A stretch of 64,000 bases of DNA from Oscillospiraceae bacterium (lineage in GTDB: Bacteria > Bacillota > Clostridia > UMGS1810), in the NCBI GenBank assembly GCA_015068825.1, contig SVJU01000004.1, positions 1 to 64,000 on the forward strand, written 5' to 3'. The notes beneath the pieces are model-generated. The model was not told the DNA's origin, did no database searches, and worked only from the letters and a program-made list of their open reading frames with translations. Made by a program: the position numbers and the translations under genes. Shown here piece after piece: positions 18,907 to 26,853 of the stretch (positions are counted from its first letter, which is position 1; each line of letters starts with the position of its first letter).

Positions 18907-19497
18907 TTAAAAAATTCCTTTTACCGCAAACGACGAAATAAAACTTTGTATTACATCAACAATATTAAACCCAAACCAAAAAAATAACATTATAATAAGG
19001 AAGGAAACAATCTCTTTTTGTCGTTTGGTCCTGTTTTTATAACTTAAAAATGCAAACCTTAAACAAACAGCACACATCAAAATCATTAAAGGAAGCAAAA
19101 TAAGCACCGACGGCAAAACTGACGAAAAAAGAAACAGCGCACCTTTAAAACTAAAACTTTTTAAAATAAATCCCGATGTGAATCCTAATGTAAATCCTTT
19201 AAATCCCAATGTCAAAAAACAAAATGGCATTGTATAAATAAACATTGATGTCAAGGCACATAAAAATACAAGTTTAAAGTTTTCGCACACACACTTTTTT
19301 ATAATATTAAAATGTGAAACATCTCCGCCACTTAAAAAAAACGCATTTACAAAATCAGTCAGTTCCTTTTTTTGATTTTCATCAACTCCTGCCGATGCAA
19401 GTGAACCAATGAATATTCCAACCGCAAAAATTATAAATGCTATTATATATATGTAGGAATTTCTTTTTAAATATTCTTTTGCTTTAAACAATACCAT
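18907..19497 (-). CDS. spoIIM: Stage II sporulation protein M
   Basis: 196 residues with about five membrane helices, among them YIYIIAFIIFAVGIFIGSLA and the family segment FCFLTLGFKGFTLGFTSGFI. SpoIIM works with SpoIID and SpoIIP in the mother cell to thin septal peptidoglycan and drive engulfment. It implies that the organism can form endospores. GAGGAGAT precedes the ATG. The sigma-E-type promoter directly upstream matches the known mother-cell control of this gene. Confidence 0.92.
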   Translation of the reverse strand: MVLFKAKEYLKRNSYIYIIAFIIFAVGIFIGSLASAGVDENQKKELTDFVNAFFLSGGDVSHFNIIKKCVCENFKLVFLCALTSMFIYTMPFCFLTLGFKGFTLGFTSGFILKSFSFKGALFLFSSVLPSVLILLPLMILMCAVCLRFAFLSYKNRTKRQKEIVSFLIIMLFFWFGFNIVDVIQSFISSFAVKGIF

Positions 19498-19523
19498 TCC
19501 ATCTCCTCATATGTTGATATAAC

Positions 19524-19551
19524 ATTATATGAAAAAACGGACAAAGTATTC
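19524..19551 (-). promoter_or_regulatory. Sigma-E-type promoter for spoIIM-xerD
   Basis: Minus strand: GAATACT, 13-nt spacer, CATATAAT. Each box has one mismatch to the sigma-E consensus (KMATATT and CATACAnT) and the spacing is within range. It lies between the proC stop and the spoIIM ribosome binding site, about 20 nt from a start codon. Confidence 0.65.
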
Positions 19552-19553
19552 AT

Positions 19554-20339
19554 TTATTTTTTACTCATATCATTTGCTTTTTGAGTACATTTTTCAATTG
19601 CATCCATAACCGAATAACGAAAACCTCTTTTTTCAAGTTCAATAACAGCTTCAATTGTTGTACCTGCAGGCGAACACACCATATCTTTAAGTATTCCCGG
19701 ATGAAGATTTGTTTCAAGAAGCATTTTAGCACTACCCAAAACAGTCTGAGCCGCTATTTTATATGACTCATCTCTTGCCACACCATTTTTAACCAATGAA
19801 TCTGCCATAGCTTCAATAAACATAAACACATATGCAGGACCGCTTCCGTTAACTGCAAGGGCCTTGTTTATATAATCCTCATTCATTAACGAAATTTTTC
19901 CCGAAAAAGCAAAAATCATTTTAACCGCTTCAAGATTTTCTTCATTAATATTATCGTCTGCACAAACAACACTCATACCCTCTCCAACACAAAGCGGAAG
20001 ATTTGGCATAACCCTTACAAGCATAACATCACCAAGAATTTGTTTTATAAACTCTTTTGTAATGCCCGCTGCAATTGAAACAAATATCTTTTCTTTATAA
20101 TCACATTGTTTAATTTCTGTAAGAATTTGTTTAAACATATTTGGTTTTACACACAAAAGAATAATATCGCTTTTTTGTACAAGTTCATTTATACTGTTCA
20201 AATAGTTTACATCAAGCTCATCATTTCTTTTTATATCATAAGCATTAACACTTAAAAAAGTTTTGCTGTTTAAAACACCTTTTATAATTGCACTGCCCAT
20301 ATTTCCGCATCCTATAAATCCAAGAGTTTTGTTTATCAT
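19554..20339 (-). CDS. proC: Pyrroline-5-carboxylate reductase
   Basis: 261 residues. Catalyses the last step of proline synthesis, reducing pyrroline-5-carboxylate with NAD(P)H. The Rossmann dinucleotide motif is GFIGCGNMGSAI near residue 6; VRVMPNLPLCVGEG and AVNGSGPAYVFMFIEA are the substrate-binding signatures; the C-terminal dimerisation region holds MVCSPAGTTIEAV. The ATG at 20339 is 8 nt after GAGG; a GTG nine bases earlier overlaps it. It is transcribed toward spoIIM, but spoIIM has its own promoter. Confidence 0.95.
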   Translation of the reverse strand: MINKTLGFIGCGNMGSAIIKGVLNSKTFLSVNAYDIKRNDELDVNYLNSINELVQKSDIILLCVKPNMFKQILTEIKQCDYKEKIFVSIAAGITKEFIKQILGDVMLVRVMPNLPLCVGEGMSVVCADDNINEENLEAVKMIFAFSGKISLMNEDYINKALAVNGSGPAYVFMFIEAMADSLVKNGVARDESYKIAAQTVLGSAKMLLETNLHPGILKDMVCSPAGTTIEAVIELEKRGFRYSVMDAIEKCTQKANDMSKK

Positions 20340-20379
20340 ACATATCACCTCAAGTTTACATAATTTAAGTCGGAAATTT

Positions 20380-20385
20380 AGTATA
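20380..20385 (-). promoter_or_regulatory. Probable extended -10 promoter for proC
   Basis: Minus strand TGT-TATACT is an extended -10 box about 40 nt upstream of the proC start. No good -35 box is seen 17 nt further up. Confidence 0.4.
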
Positions 20386-20512
20386 ACACAATATTTTACA
20401 AATGTATATATTTTTTTAAAAATTTTTTAAAATTTATGGAACTTTTTTAAAAAAGCATCGTCTAATATGTGTAAGACAAATAAAACAAAAAAAGAAAAAG
20501 GAGTACATAATT

Positions 20513-21538
20513 ATGAAAAAAAGAATTTTAGCAGCATCACTTGCTGCAGTAATGTCACTATCTACCTTAGCATTTGCAGAAGGTGAAAACACACAGGTTG
20601 ACTTGATTTCAGAAGAGAATACAATTGTTGAAGAAATAACTGCACCAGTTGAGATGCCTCTTTTTGTAACTGACGATCTTGTTTGCATCGAAATTAACGA
20701 AGATAACTCAATCTTTGCAAGAGATGCTTTAGGTCCTGACTTTCTGATAACAGTAAACGACAGCACACTTATTTTCAACTCAAAAGGCGAAGTTAAAACA
20801 TTAAGCGATATAAAAAAAGATACATCTTTCACAGCTTATGATTACGCATCAAATCCAAGAGTTTTAATGTATCCTGAAACATACACACCTAAAATCATTA
20901 TTATAAATGAAGAAAACTCAATGGCTTTTGCAGATACATTTAAAAAATCTGAAACACTTGGTCAGTTTGTAAACACACAAAATACACTTGCATTAAACAT
21001 TGCAGATGAAACAGTCGTTGTAGATGAAAAAGGCGAAAAAATTGAAAATAAAGATTTTGATGATACCGATCTTTTAGTTTTCTACTCAATGTCAACATTC
21101 TCAATTCCTGCACAGACAACTCCTGAAAAGATTGTTGTTCTTTCAAGACCTGTAAATGAAGAAATTAAAGAAGAAATCAAAGCAGAAAAACTTGCAGTGA
21201 ATTCCAAAGAAATTGAAGGCGAAATTATTTACAAAGATGATCTTATGCTTCTTCCATTCAGAGCAATTATAGAAGCTTACGAATTTAATGTAACATGGAA
21301 TGAAGAAGACAAATCTGTTATATATGGACCTGGATACACAATTAAAATCGGCGAAAATTCTTACATATTAGGAAGAATGATGCCAATCGAGCTTGAAGTA
21401 GCTCCCCAGATTATCAACGACAAAACTTATGTACCTGCATCATACTTTGAAAAAGTTCTTGGTAAAAAACTTACAAATATAGATGGTACACTTAATATTG
21501 AAGAAGCTGTTATCGAAGAAGTAACAGTTGAAGAATAA
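20513..21538 (+). CDS. Secreted protein with C-terminal stalk (copper-amine-oxidase-N-like) domain
   Basis: 341 residues with a clear signal peptide (KKRILAASLAAVMSLSTLAFA). The middle is acidic without recognised motifs. The last 110 residues form a stalk domain with LLPFRAIIEAYEFNVTWNEE and KTYVPASYFEKVLGKKL, the same module as in the protein at 955-1791. It is probably a cell-envelope or secreted protein of unknown role. AAAGGAG precedes the ATG. The upstream AT-rich stretch has a weak TAATAT box only. It stands alone, ending in a strong terminator. Confidence 0.75.
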   Translation: MKKRILAASLAAVMSLSTLAFAEGENTQVDLISEENTIVEEITAPVEMPLFVTDDLVCIEINEDNSIFARDALGPDFLITVNDSTLIFNSKGEVKTLSDIKKDTSFTAYDYASNPRVLMYPETYTPKIIIINEENSMAFADTFKKSETLGQFVNTQNTLALNIADETVVVDEKGEKIENKDFDDTDLLVFYSMSTFSIPAQTTPEKIVVLSRPVNEEIKEEIKAEKLAVNSKEIEGEIIYKDDLMLLPFRAIIEAYEFNVTWNEEDKSVIYGPGYTIKIGENSYILGRMMPIELEVAPQIINDKTYVPASYFEKVLGKKLTNIDGTLNIEEAVIEEVTVEE

Positions 21539-21550
21539 GAAATAGTTAAA

Positions 21551-21580
21551 AAATACGACCTTTAAAAAGGTCGTATTTTT
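21551..21580 (+). terminator. Terminator of the secreted stalk-domain gene
   Basis: AAATACGACCTTT and AAGGTCGTATTTTT form a hairpin with a U-run 12 nt after the stop codon at 21538. Confidence 0.9.
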
Positions 21581-21588
21581 ATATACAC

Positions 21589-21620
21589 AAAAAGTGCAGT
21601 TCTATGAACTGCACTTTTTT
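21589..21620 (-). terminator. Terminator of the hydrogenase operon
   Basis: AAAAAGTGCAGTTC and its perfect complement with a 3-nt loop; five T follow on the minus strand. It lies just downstream of the hydA stop. Confidence 0.9.
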
Positions 21621-21634
21621 TATTTAAGCTTATA

Positions 21635-23356
21635 TTATGCTTTAATATTGCTTCTATCTGTGTAATGAGTATGAAGAAGTTCATGAGCCTTATGGCTACC
21701 TGGTTTTTCAAAATACTCTTTGTAAAGAAGCTGAATATTTGGGTTGTCATGAGATTTTCTGAGTGTTGATCTTTCGTCTTCAGAATATAGAGCAGCAGCT
21801 CTTTTTTCTTTAACATTAACACCAGCCTGTGTACGAGCATCAACAATAGGCTGACCGCCACCATTAATACATCCGCCAGGACAAGCCATAACTTCAATGA
21901 AGTCATATTTCTCGCCGTTTTTAATTCTTTCAAGAATTTCTCTTGCATTCTTTGTTCCATGAACAACTGCAACTTTAACATCTTTGCCGGCAATTTTAAG
22001 TGTTGCTTCTTTAACACCTTCAAGGCCTCTTACAGCTGTAATATTAAGGTCTTCAAGAGGTTTATTTTCAAGAATTTCGTAAACTGTACGGATAGCAGCT
22101 TCCATAACACCGCCTGTTGTACCAAAGATTACACCAGCACCGGTAGCTTCGCCAAATGGCTGGTCAAATTCTTCGTCAGGAAGATTTACAAAATCTATAC
22201 CTGCCTGTTTAATCATTCTTGCAAGTTCTCTTGTTGTAAGTGAAGCATCAATATCTCTGTTAAACTCTTCTCTGCTTGCTTCAAATTTCTTTGAGGTACA
22301 AGGCATAATAGCAACAGAATAGATGTTTTCTTTTGCAATATTTGCTTTTTCAGCATAATAAGATTTAATAACTGCGCCAAACATTTCCATAGGAGATTTA
22401 CAAGATGAAAGATTTGGAATAAATTCAGGATAGTTGTGTTCACAGAATTTAACCCAACCAGGAGAACAAGATGTGATAATTGGAAGATTCTCCTGTTTTG
22501 TAAATCTTTCTATAAATTCTGTGCCTTCTTCCATAATTGTAAGGTCGGCACTTGTATCTGTATCAAATACTTTATCGAAGCCAAGTCTTTTTAAAGCAGC
22601 AACCATTTTGCCTGTTACAGGTGTGCCGATTGGAAGACCGAATTCTTCGCCAAGAGCTGCTCTTACAGCAGGAGCTGTCTGAACAACAACATGTTTTTCT
22701 GTATCGTCAATTGCTTTTAGAACTTTTGGAATATCACTATTCTCGTAAAGAGCACCAACAGGACAAGATACTATACACTGACCACAGAATATACAAGCAA
22801 CTTCTGACATTGGTTTTTCAAAGTGTGCAGCAACATGTGTATTAAATCCTCTTTCAACGCAGTCGATAACAGAGATTGCCTGATTTTTACAAGCAGCTAC
22901 GCAACGACGGCAAAGGATACATTTGTTGTTATCTCTAACAAGAGAAGGTGTAGTATTATCAAGTTCATATTTGATATTTTCGCCTTCGTATTTAATTTCA
23001 TCCATTCCAAGTTCATCTGCAAGATTCTGTAATTCACAGTTTCTGTTTCTTACACAAGTTAAACATTTCTTTTCATGGTTAGAAAGAATAAGGTCTAAAG
23101 TACCTTTTCTTGCTTCTCTTACCTTTTCAGAGTTTGTATAAATTTCCAAGCCTTCGCTTACAGGATATACACAAGCTGCCTGCAATGCTCTCGCGCCTTT
23201 GATTTCAACAAGACACATTCTACAAGCACCAATTTCATTTATTCCTTTAAGGTAACAAAGGGTTGGGATATGAATGTTGTTTTCTCTTGCAGCTTCAAGT
23301 ATAGTTGTGCCTTCTTTAACACTGACAGGCTTATCGTTGATTTTAATATTTATCAT
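21635..23356 (-). CDS. hydA: [FeFe] hydrogenase catalytic subunit HydA (multisubunit, NAD-linked)
   Basis: 573 residues. Order of clusters: N-terminal [2Fe-2S] (C34, then CRMC around 45-48, and ACVYP), a His-ligated [4Fe-4S] (HEKKCLTC ... CELQ), two ferredoxin-type [4Fe-4S] sites (CILCRRCVAACKN and CIFCGQCIVSCPV), then the H-cluster domain with TSCSPGW, MPCTSKK and CPGGCINGGGQP. It produces or oxidises H2. The usual TSCCP has serine in place of the second cysteine, the proton-relay position. With HydB and HydC it should form an electron-bifurcating enzyme using ferredoxin and NADH. Confidence 0.95.
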   Translation of the reverse strand: MINIKINDKPVSVKEGTTILEAARENNIHIPTLCYLKGINEIGACRMCLVEIKGARALQAACVYPVSEGLEIYTNSEKVREARKGTLDLILSNHEKKCLTCVRNRNCELQNLADELGMDEIKYEGENIKYELDNTTPSLVRDNNKCILCRRCVAACKNQAISVIDCVERGFNTHVAAHFEKPMSEVACIFCGQCIVSCPVGALYENSDIPKVLKAIDDTEKHVVVQTAPAVRAALGEEFGLPIGTPVTGKMVAALKRLGFDKVFDTDTSADLTIMEEGTEFIERFTKQENLPIITSCSPGWVKFCEHNYPEFIPNLSSCKSPMEMFGAVIKSYYAEKANIAKENIYSVAIMPCTSKKFEASREEFNRDIDASLTTRELARMIKQAGIDFVNLPDEEFDQPFGEATGAGVIFGTTGGVMEAAIRTVYEILENKPLEDLNITAVRGLEGVKEATLKIAGKDVKVAVVHGTKNAREILERIKNGEKYDFIEVMACPGGCINGGGQPIVDARTQAGVNVKEKRAAALYSEDERSTLRKSHDNPNIQLLYKEYFEKPGSHKAHELLHTHYTDRSNIKA

Positions 23357-23375
23357 TTAAAACACTCTCCCTTCC

Positions 23376-25166
23376 TTATTTCGATATTGCGCCAAATTTA
23401 CAGGTTTCCATACAAACACCACATTTGATACATTTATTAGGATCAATAACAAATGGTTTTTTGATTTCGCCTGAAATAGCACCAACAGGACATTTTTTAG
23501 CACATAGGCTACAACCTTTACACTTATCAGGATCGATAGAGTATGAAACAAGAGCCTTACATACGCCTGCAGGACATTTTTTGTCAACAACGTGAGCAAT
23601 ATACTCATCTTCAAAATATCTTAATGTGCTTAAAATCGGGTTAGGAGCAGTCTGTCCAAGTCCGCAAAGTGCTGAGTTTTTAATGTTGTAGCACAATTCT
23701 TTAAGTTTAGCAATATCTTCAAGTGTGCCGGTACCGTTTGTGATTTTTTCCAAAATCTCATACATTCTTCTTGTACCGATACGACAAGGAGCACATTTAC
23801 CACAAGATTCATCAACAGTAAATTCAAGGAAGAATTTAGCAATGTCAACCATACATGTGTCTTCGTCCATTACGATAAGTCCGCCTGAACCCATCATAGA
23901 ACCAATGCTGATTAGTGAATCGTAATCAATCGGAACATCAAGACAATCTGCAGGAATACATCCGCCAGAAGGTCCACCTGTCTGAGCAGCTTTGAATTTT
24001 TTGCCATTAGGAATACCGCCACCGATTTCGTAAACGATTTCTCTAAGTGTTGTACCCATTGGGATTTCAACAAGACCTGTGTTGTTGATTTTACCACCAA
24101 CAGCAAATACTTTTGTACCTGTGCTTTTTTCTGTACCGATTTTTTTGAATTCTTCTGCACCACCGTTAATAATAACAGGGATATTTGCATAAGTTTCAAC
24201 ATTATTTAAAACAGTTGGTTTGCCAAAAAGACCTTTAACAGCAGGGAACGGAGGACGAGGTCTTGGTTCACCTCTGTGACCTTCAATAGAAGTCATAAGA
24301 GCTGTTTCCTCACCACAAACGAACGCACCTGCGCCAAGACGGATGTGCAAATCAAAGTTAAAACCTGAATCGAAAATATTTTCACCAAGCATACCGTATT
24401 CTTTAGCCTGATCAATTGCAATCTGCAAACGAGATACAGCTATAGGATACTCAGCTCTGATATATACATAACCTTCAGTAGCACCGATAGCATAACCTGC
24501 GATAGTCATAGCTTCGATAATACTGTGTGGGTCACCTTCAAGAATAGATCTGTCCATGAATGCACCAGGGTCACCTTCGTCGGCATTACATGCAACATAT
24601 TTCTGGTCGTCAACTGATTTTGAAGCAAAGCTCCATTTTAAACCTGTTGGGAATCCGCCGCCGCCTCTTCCTCTTAGGCCTGAAGCTAAAACTTCGTCAA
24701 TAACTTCCTGAGGTTTCATTGAAGTCAAAACTTTACCTAAAGCTTTGTAACCATCCATAGCGATGTATTCTTCAATACTTTCAGGATTGATAACACCACA
24801 GTTTCTTAGTGCTACCCTTTTTTGTTTTTTGTAGAAATCTACTTCATTTAAAGATTTAATGTTATCTTCTTCAACTGTTTCCTGATAAAGAAGTCTTTTA
24901 ACAATTCTACCTTTTAAGAAATGTTCTGATACGATTTCTTCGATATCTTCAGGTGTTACTCTGCTGTAGAAACAGCCTTCTGGATATACAATCATAACAG
25001 GACCTAATGCACAAAGACCAAAACAACCTGTTCTTACAACACTGATTTCATCAGTAAGATTGTATTTTTCAAGATTGGTATTTAGCGCTTCTATAATTTT
25101 TTCACTTCCTGATGAAGTACAGCCTGTACCGCCGCACACCAAGACGTGAGCTCTTGCTAATTTCAT
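23376..25166 (-). CDS. hydB: Hydrogenase subunit HydB, NuoF-like flavoprotein
   Basis: 596 residues. A thioredoxin-like [2Fe-2S] domain at the N-terminus (CGGTGC ... CFGLCALGP) is followed by the NuoF core with the FMN/NADH region GRGGGGFPTGLKWSF, the [4Fe-4S] site ESCGKCAPCRIGTRRM, and two C-terminal ferredoxin clusters (CKGCSLCAKKCPV and CIKCGVCMETCKF). This domain order is that of HydB of bifurcating hydrogenases, which hold the flavin where NADH and ferredoxin electrons meet. It lies 19 nt from hydA in the same operon. Confidence 0.95.
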   Translation of the reverse strand: MKLARAHVLVCGGTGCTSSGSEKIIEALNTNLEKYNLTDEISVVRTGCFGLCALGPVMIVYPEGCFYSRVTPEDIEEIVSEHFLKGRIVKRLLYQETVEEDNIKSLNEVDFYKKQKRVALRNCGVINPESIEEYIAMDGYKALGKVLTSMKPQEVIDEVLASGLRGRGGGGFPTGLKWSFASKSVDDQKYVACNADEGDPGAFMDRSILEGDPHSIIEAMTIAGYAIGATEGYVYIRAEYPIAVSRLQIAIDQAKEYGMLGENIFDSGFNFDLHIRLGAGAFVCGEETALMTSIEGHRGEPRPRPPFPAVKGLFGKPTVLNNVETYANIPVIINGGAEEFKKIGTEKSTGTKVFAVGGKINNTGLVEIPMGTTLREIVYEIGGGIPNGKKFKAAQTGGPSGGCIPADCLDVPIDYDSLISIGSMMGSGGLIVMDEDTCMVDIAKFFLEFTVDESCGKCAPCRIGTRRMYEILEKITNGTGTLEDIAKLKELCYNIKNSALCGLGQTAPNPILSTLRYFEDEYIAHVVDKKCPAGVCKALVSYSIDPDKCKGCSLCAKKCPVGAISGEIKKPFVIDPNKCIKCGVCMETCKFGAISK

Positions 25167-25184
25167 TGGAAATTCCTCCTTAAA

Positions 25185-25556
25185 TTATTTCTCGTATGCG
25201 CCAACGGTATATTCGTCAATAACTTTGCCGTTAACAATAGTTTCGTTAATAATTCTTACTGCTTTTTCTTCATCAACCTTAACATAGGTGATTTTTTCGC
25301 CTTCAGGCATATAAACTTCAACAATAGGTTCTAATCTGCAAAGACCTATACAGCCTGTCTGTGTAACATAAGCATTTGAAAGTTTTCTTTTATCGATTTC
25401 TTCCATCATAGCTTTCATAACGGGACGAGCGCCGGCAGCAATACCGCAGGTAGCCATACCAACAACGATTCTTATTTTGTCACTGCCTTCATTTCTGATA
25501 GTTACATCATTTAAAATTCTGTTTCTGATTGCAGCTAATTCTTCTAAAGATTTCAT
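25185..25556 (-). CDS. Small thioredoxin-like [2Fe-2S] protein of the hydrogenase operon
   Basis: 123 residues, similar to the N-terminal domain of HydB: MATCGIAAGARPVMKAMMEE then TQTGCIGLCRLEPIVEVYMP. Only three of the four cysteines expected for a [2Fe-2S] site are seen, because the first motif is C-x-I-A-A-G rather than CxxxxC. The position between the ATPase gene and hydB matches the gene called hydD in the Acetobacterium woodii hydCEDBA operon (from memory). Its role is unclear; it may be an accessory electron-transfer subunit. Confidence 0.8.
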   Translation of the reverse strand: MKSLEELAAIRNRILNDVTIRNEGSDKIRIVVGMATCGIAAGARPVMKAMMEEIDKRKLSNAYVTQTGCIGLCRLEPIVEVYMPEGEKITYVKVDEEKAVRIINETIVNGKVIDEYTVGAYEK

Positions 25557-25582
25557 TTTCTTCCTTCCCTTCTACTTTATAA

Positions 25583-26125
25583 TTATCTTCTAATTTCGTT
25601 TAACCCTTCAACAATACACTCATTAATCCAGTTAAGAACATTTTGTTCTCCTATAAAAACATCACCAAGAGTTTCTTTTACAACCTTTGTTGAAAACTCA
25701 AATGTTTTACCATCAATAATGTGTTTATACACAAAATCAATATCAGGATTACAAGATATAAGAGTTACCATTGTAAACGCCATATCACCAAGCGGTTGAC
25801 GGTCGATACTGTCATAGCCAAATGTAGCACAAACAAAAGTGCCTTCATTAAGTTTTGAAGTAATTTCCATGCTTCCGCCTGTTATTTCTGCATTCGCTTT
25901 TAACAGCGATAATCCAAGACCTACCTTTCGGGTGGTTCGTTTTGTAACAAACGGGTCGGTGACTTTTTTCAAAAATTCTTCATCCATACCACAGCCGTTA
26001 TCTTTTACACTAACCTTAAGATAGTTTTCTTTTATGTTCTCTTCGACATAGATTTCTATATCTCTTGCCTCAGCCTTAATTGAATTTTGTACTACATCTA
26101 AAATATGCAGAGAAATTTCAACCAT
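25583..26125 (-). CDS. GHKL/HATPase-domain protein of the hydrogenase operon
   Basis: 180 residues. The N-terminal 115 residues are a histidine-kinase-like ATPase fold: N box LDVVQNSIKAEA, G1 box DNGCGMDEE, G2 box VGLGLSLLKANAEITGG. There is no phosphoacceptor histidine domain, so it resembles anti-sigma or MutL/HSP90-type ATPases rather than a full kinase. The family recurs beside hydC in Clostridia and corresponds to hydE of A. woodii by position. A role in assembly or regulation is inferred only. Confidence 0.8.
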   Translation of the reverse strand: MVEISLHILDVVQNSIKAEARDIEIYVEENIKENYLKVSVKDNGCGMDEEFLKKVTDPFVTKRTTRKVGLGLSLLKANAEITGGSMEITSKLNEGTFVCATFGYDSIDRQPLGDMAFTMVTLISCNPDIDFVYKHIIDGKTFEFSTKVVKETLGDVFIGEQNVLNWINECIVEGLNEIRR

Positions 26126-26140
26126 TAAAAAAGCCCCTTA

Positions 26141-26635
26141 TTAGTCAACATATTTTGCTAAAATTCCATCAATATCTTCAGGAACCAATCTTCCGTAAAC
26201 ATCGTCATTAACAGTTAAAACAGGAGCAAGACCGCAAGCACCTATACAACGGGTAGCATCCAAAGAATACTTTCCGTCTGCAGAACACTCGCCTACTTCG
26301 ATATTAAGTTTTTCTTTGATTTTTTCTACAAGTTCGCCTGAACCTTTAACATAGCAAGCTGTACCAAGACAAACTGCAATTTTGTATTTACCTTTCGGAT
26401 TAGTTGTAAACTGAGTATAGAATGTAACAACACCATAGATTTCTGCCATTGATACACCTAAACCTTCAGAAATAATTTCCTGAACTTCGATTGGCAAATA
26501 ACCGTAAATTTCCTGAGCTTCATGAAGTACAGGAATAAGAGCACCTTCTGTGCCTTTGTATTTTTCGATTACCTTCAAAAGCTCCTTCTCCTGCTCTTTT
26601 GTGCCATTAAAAGCCGGAGTCTTTTTTTCACTCAT
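26141..26635 (-). CDS. hydC: Hydrogenase subunit HydC, NuoE-like
   Basis: 164 residues: a helical N-terminal part and a thioredoxin-like domain with the [2Fe-2S] ligands in CLGTACYVKGSGEL and CIGACGLAPVL, the NuoE pattern. It passes electrons within the HydABC complex. It is the first gene of the operon, with AAGGAGG upstream and a Rex operator about 65 nt before the ATG. Confidence 0.94.
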   Translation of the reverse strand: MSEKKTPAFNGTKEQEKELLKVIEKYKGTEGALIPVLHEAQEIYGYLPIEVQEIISEGLGVSMAEIYGVVTFYTQFTTNPKGKYKIAVCLGTACYVKGSGELVEKIKEKLNIEVGECSADGKYSLDATRCIGACGLAPVLTVNDDVYGRLVPEDIDGILAKYVD

Positions 26636-26697
26636 TTGATTTACCTCCTTAAATTTGTATATAAAAATTTATAAAACATTATTTATACATTTTCAGA

Positions 26698-26715
26698 TTG
26701 TTAAATTATTAACAA
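26698..26715. promoter_or_regulatory. Rex operator of the hydrogenase operon
   Basis: TTGTTAAATTATTAACAA is an exact fit to the Rex consensus TTGTTAA-N4-TTAACAA. It lies 23-40 nt downstream of the predicted hyd start site, a roadblock position. Rex is the NADH/NAD+-sensing repressor of fermentative genes in Firmicutes; release by NADH would let the cell make hydrogenase when reductant builds up. Confidence 0.88.
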
Positions 26716-26744
26716 TTTAAAAATGCACCTACACATCATTACAC

Positions 26745-26773
26745 AGTATAACACAAACCTACATTTTTTTCAA
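26745..26773 (-). promoter_or_regulatory. Sigma-A promoter of the hyd operon
   Basis: Minus strand TTGAAA at 26768-26773, 17-nt spacer ending TGTGT, TATACT at 26745-26750. The transcript would have a leader of about 100 nt containing the Rex site. Confidence 0.8.
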
Positions 26774-26794
26774 CCCCTAATTTATTAATATATT

Positions 26795-26823
26795 CACAAA
26801 AAAACCATATTTTTCATAGAATA
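26795..26823 (+). promoter_or_regulatory. Sigma-K promoter for dpaAB
   Basis: CACA, 16-nt spacer, CATAGAATA: exact to the sigma-K consensus (mACm, 16-17 nt, CATAnnnTA). It lies about 30 nt before the dpaA start. Dipicolinate synthase genes are sigma-K controlled in Bacillus, so function and motif agree. Confidence 0.85.
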
Positions 26824-26853
26824 AACTATCAAAAACACGAAAGGTTGATTTTT

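Noticed and set aside
20395-20460. Plus-strand promoter for the secreted stalk-domain gene
   Set aside because: A TAATAT box exists near 20463 but no acceptable -35 box 16-18 nt upstream; the AT-rich runs here give many false matches.
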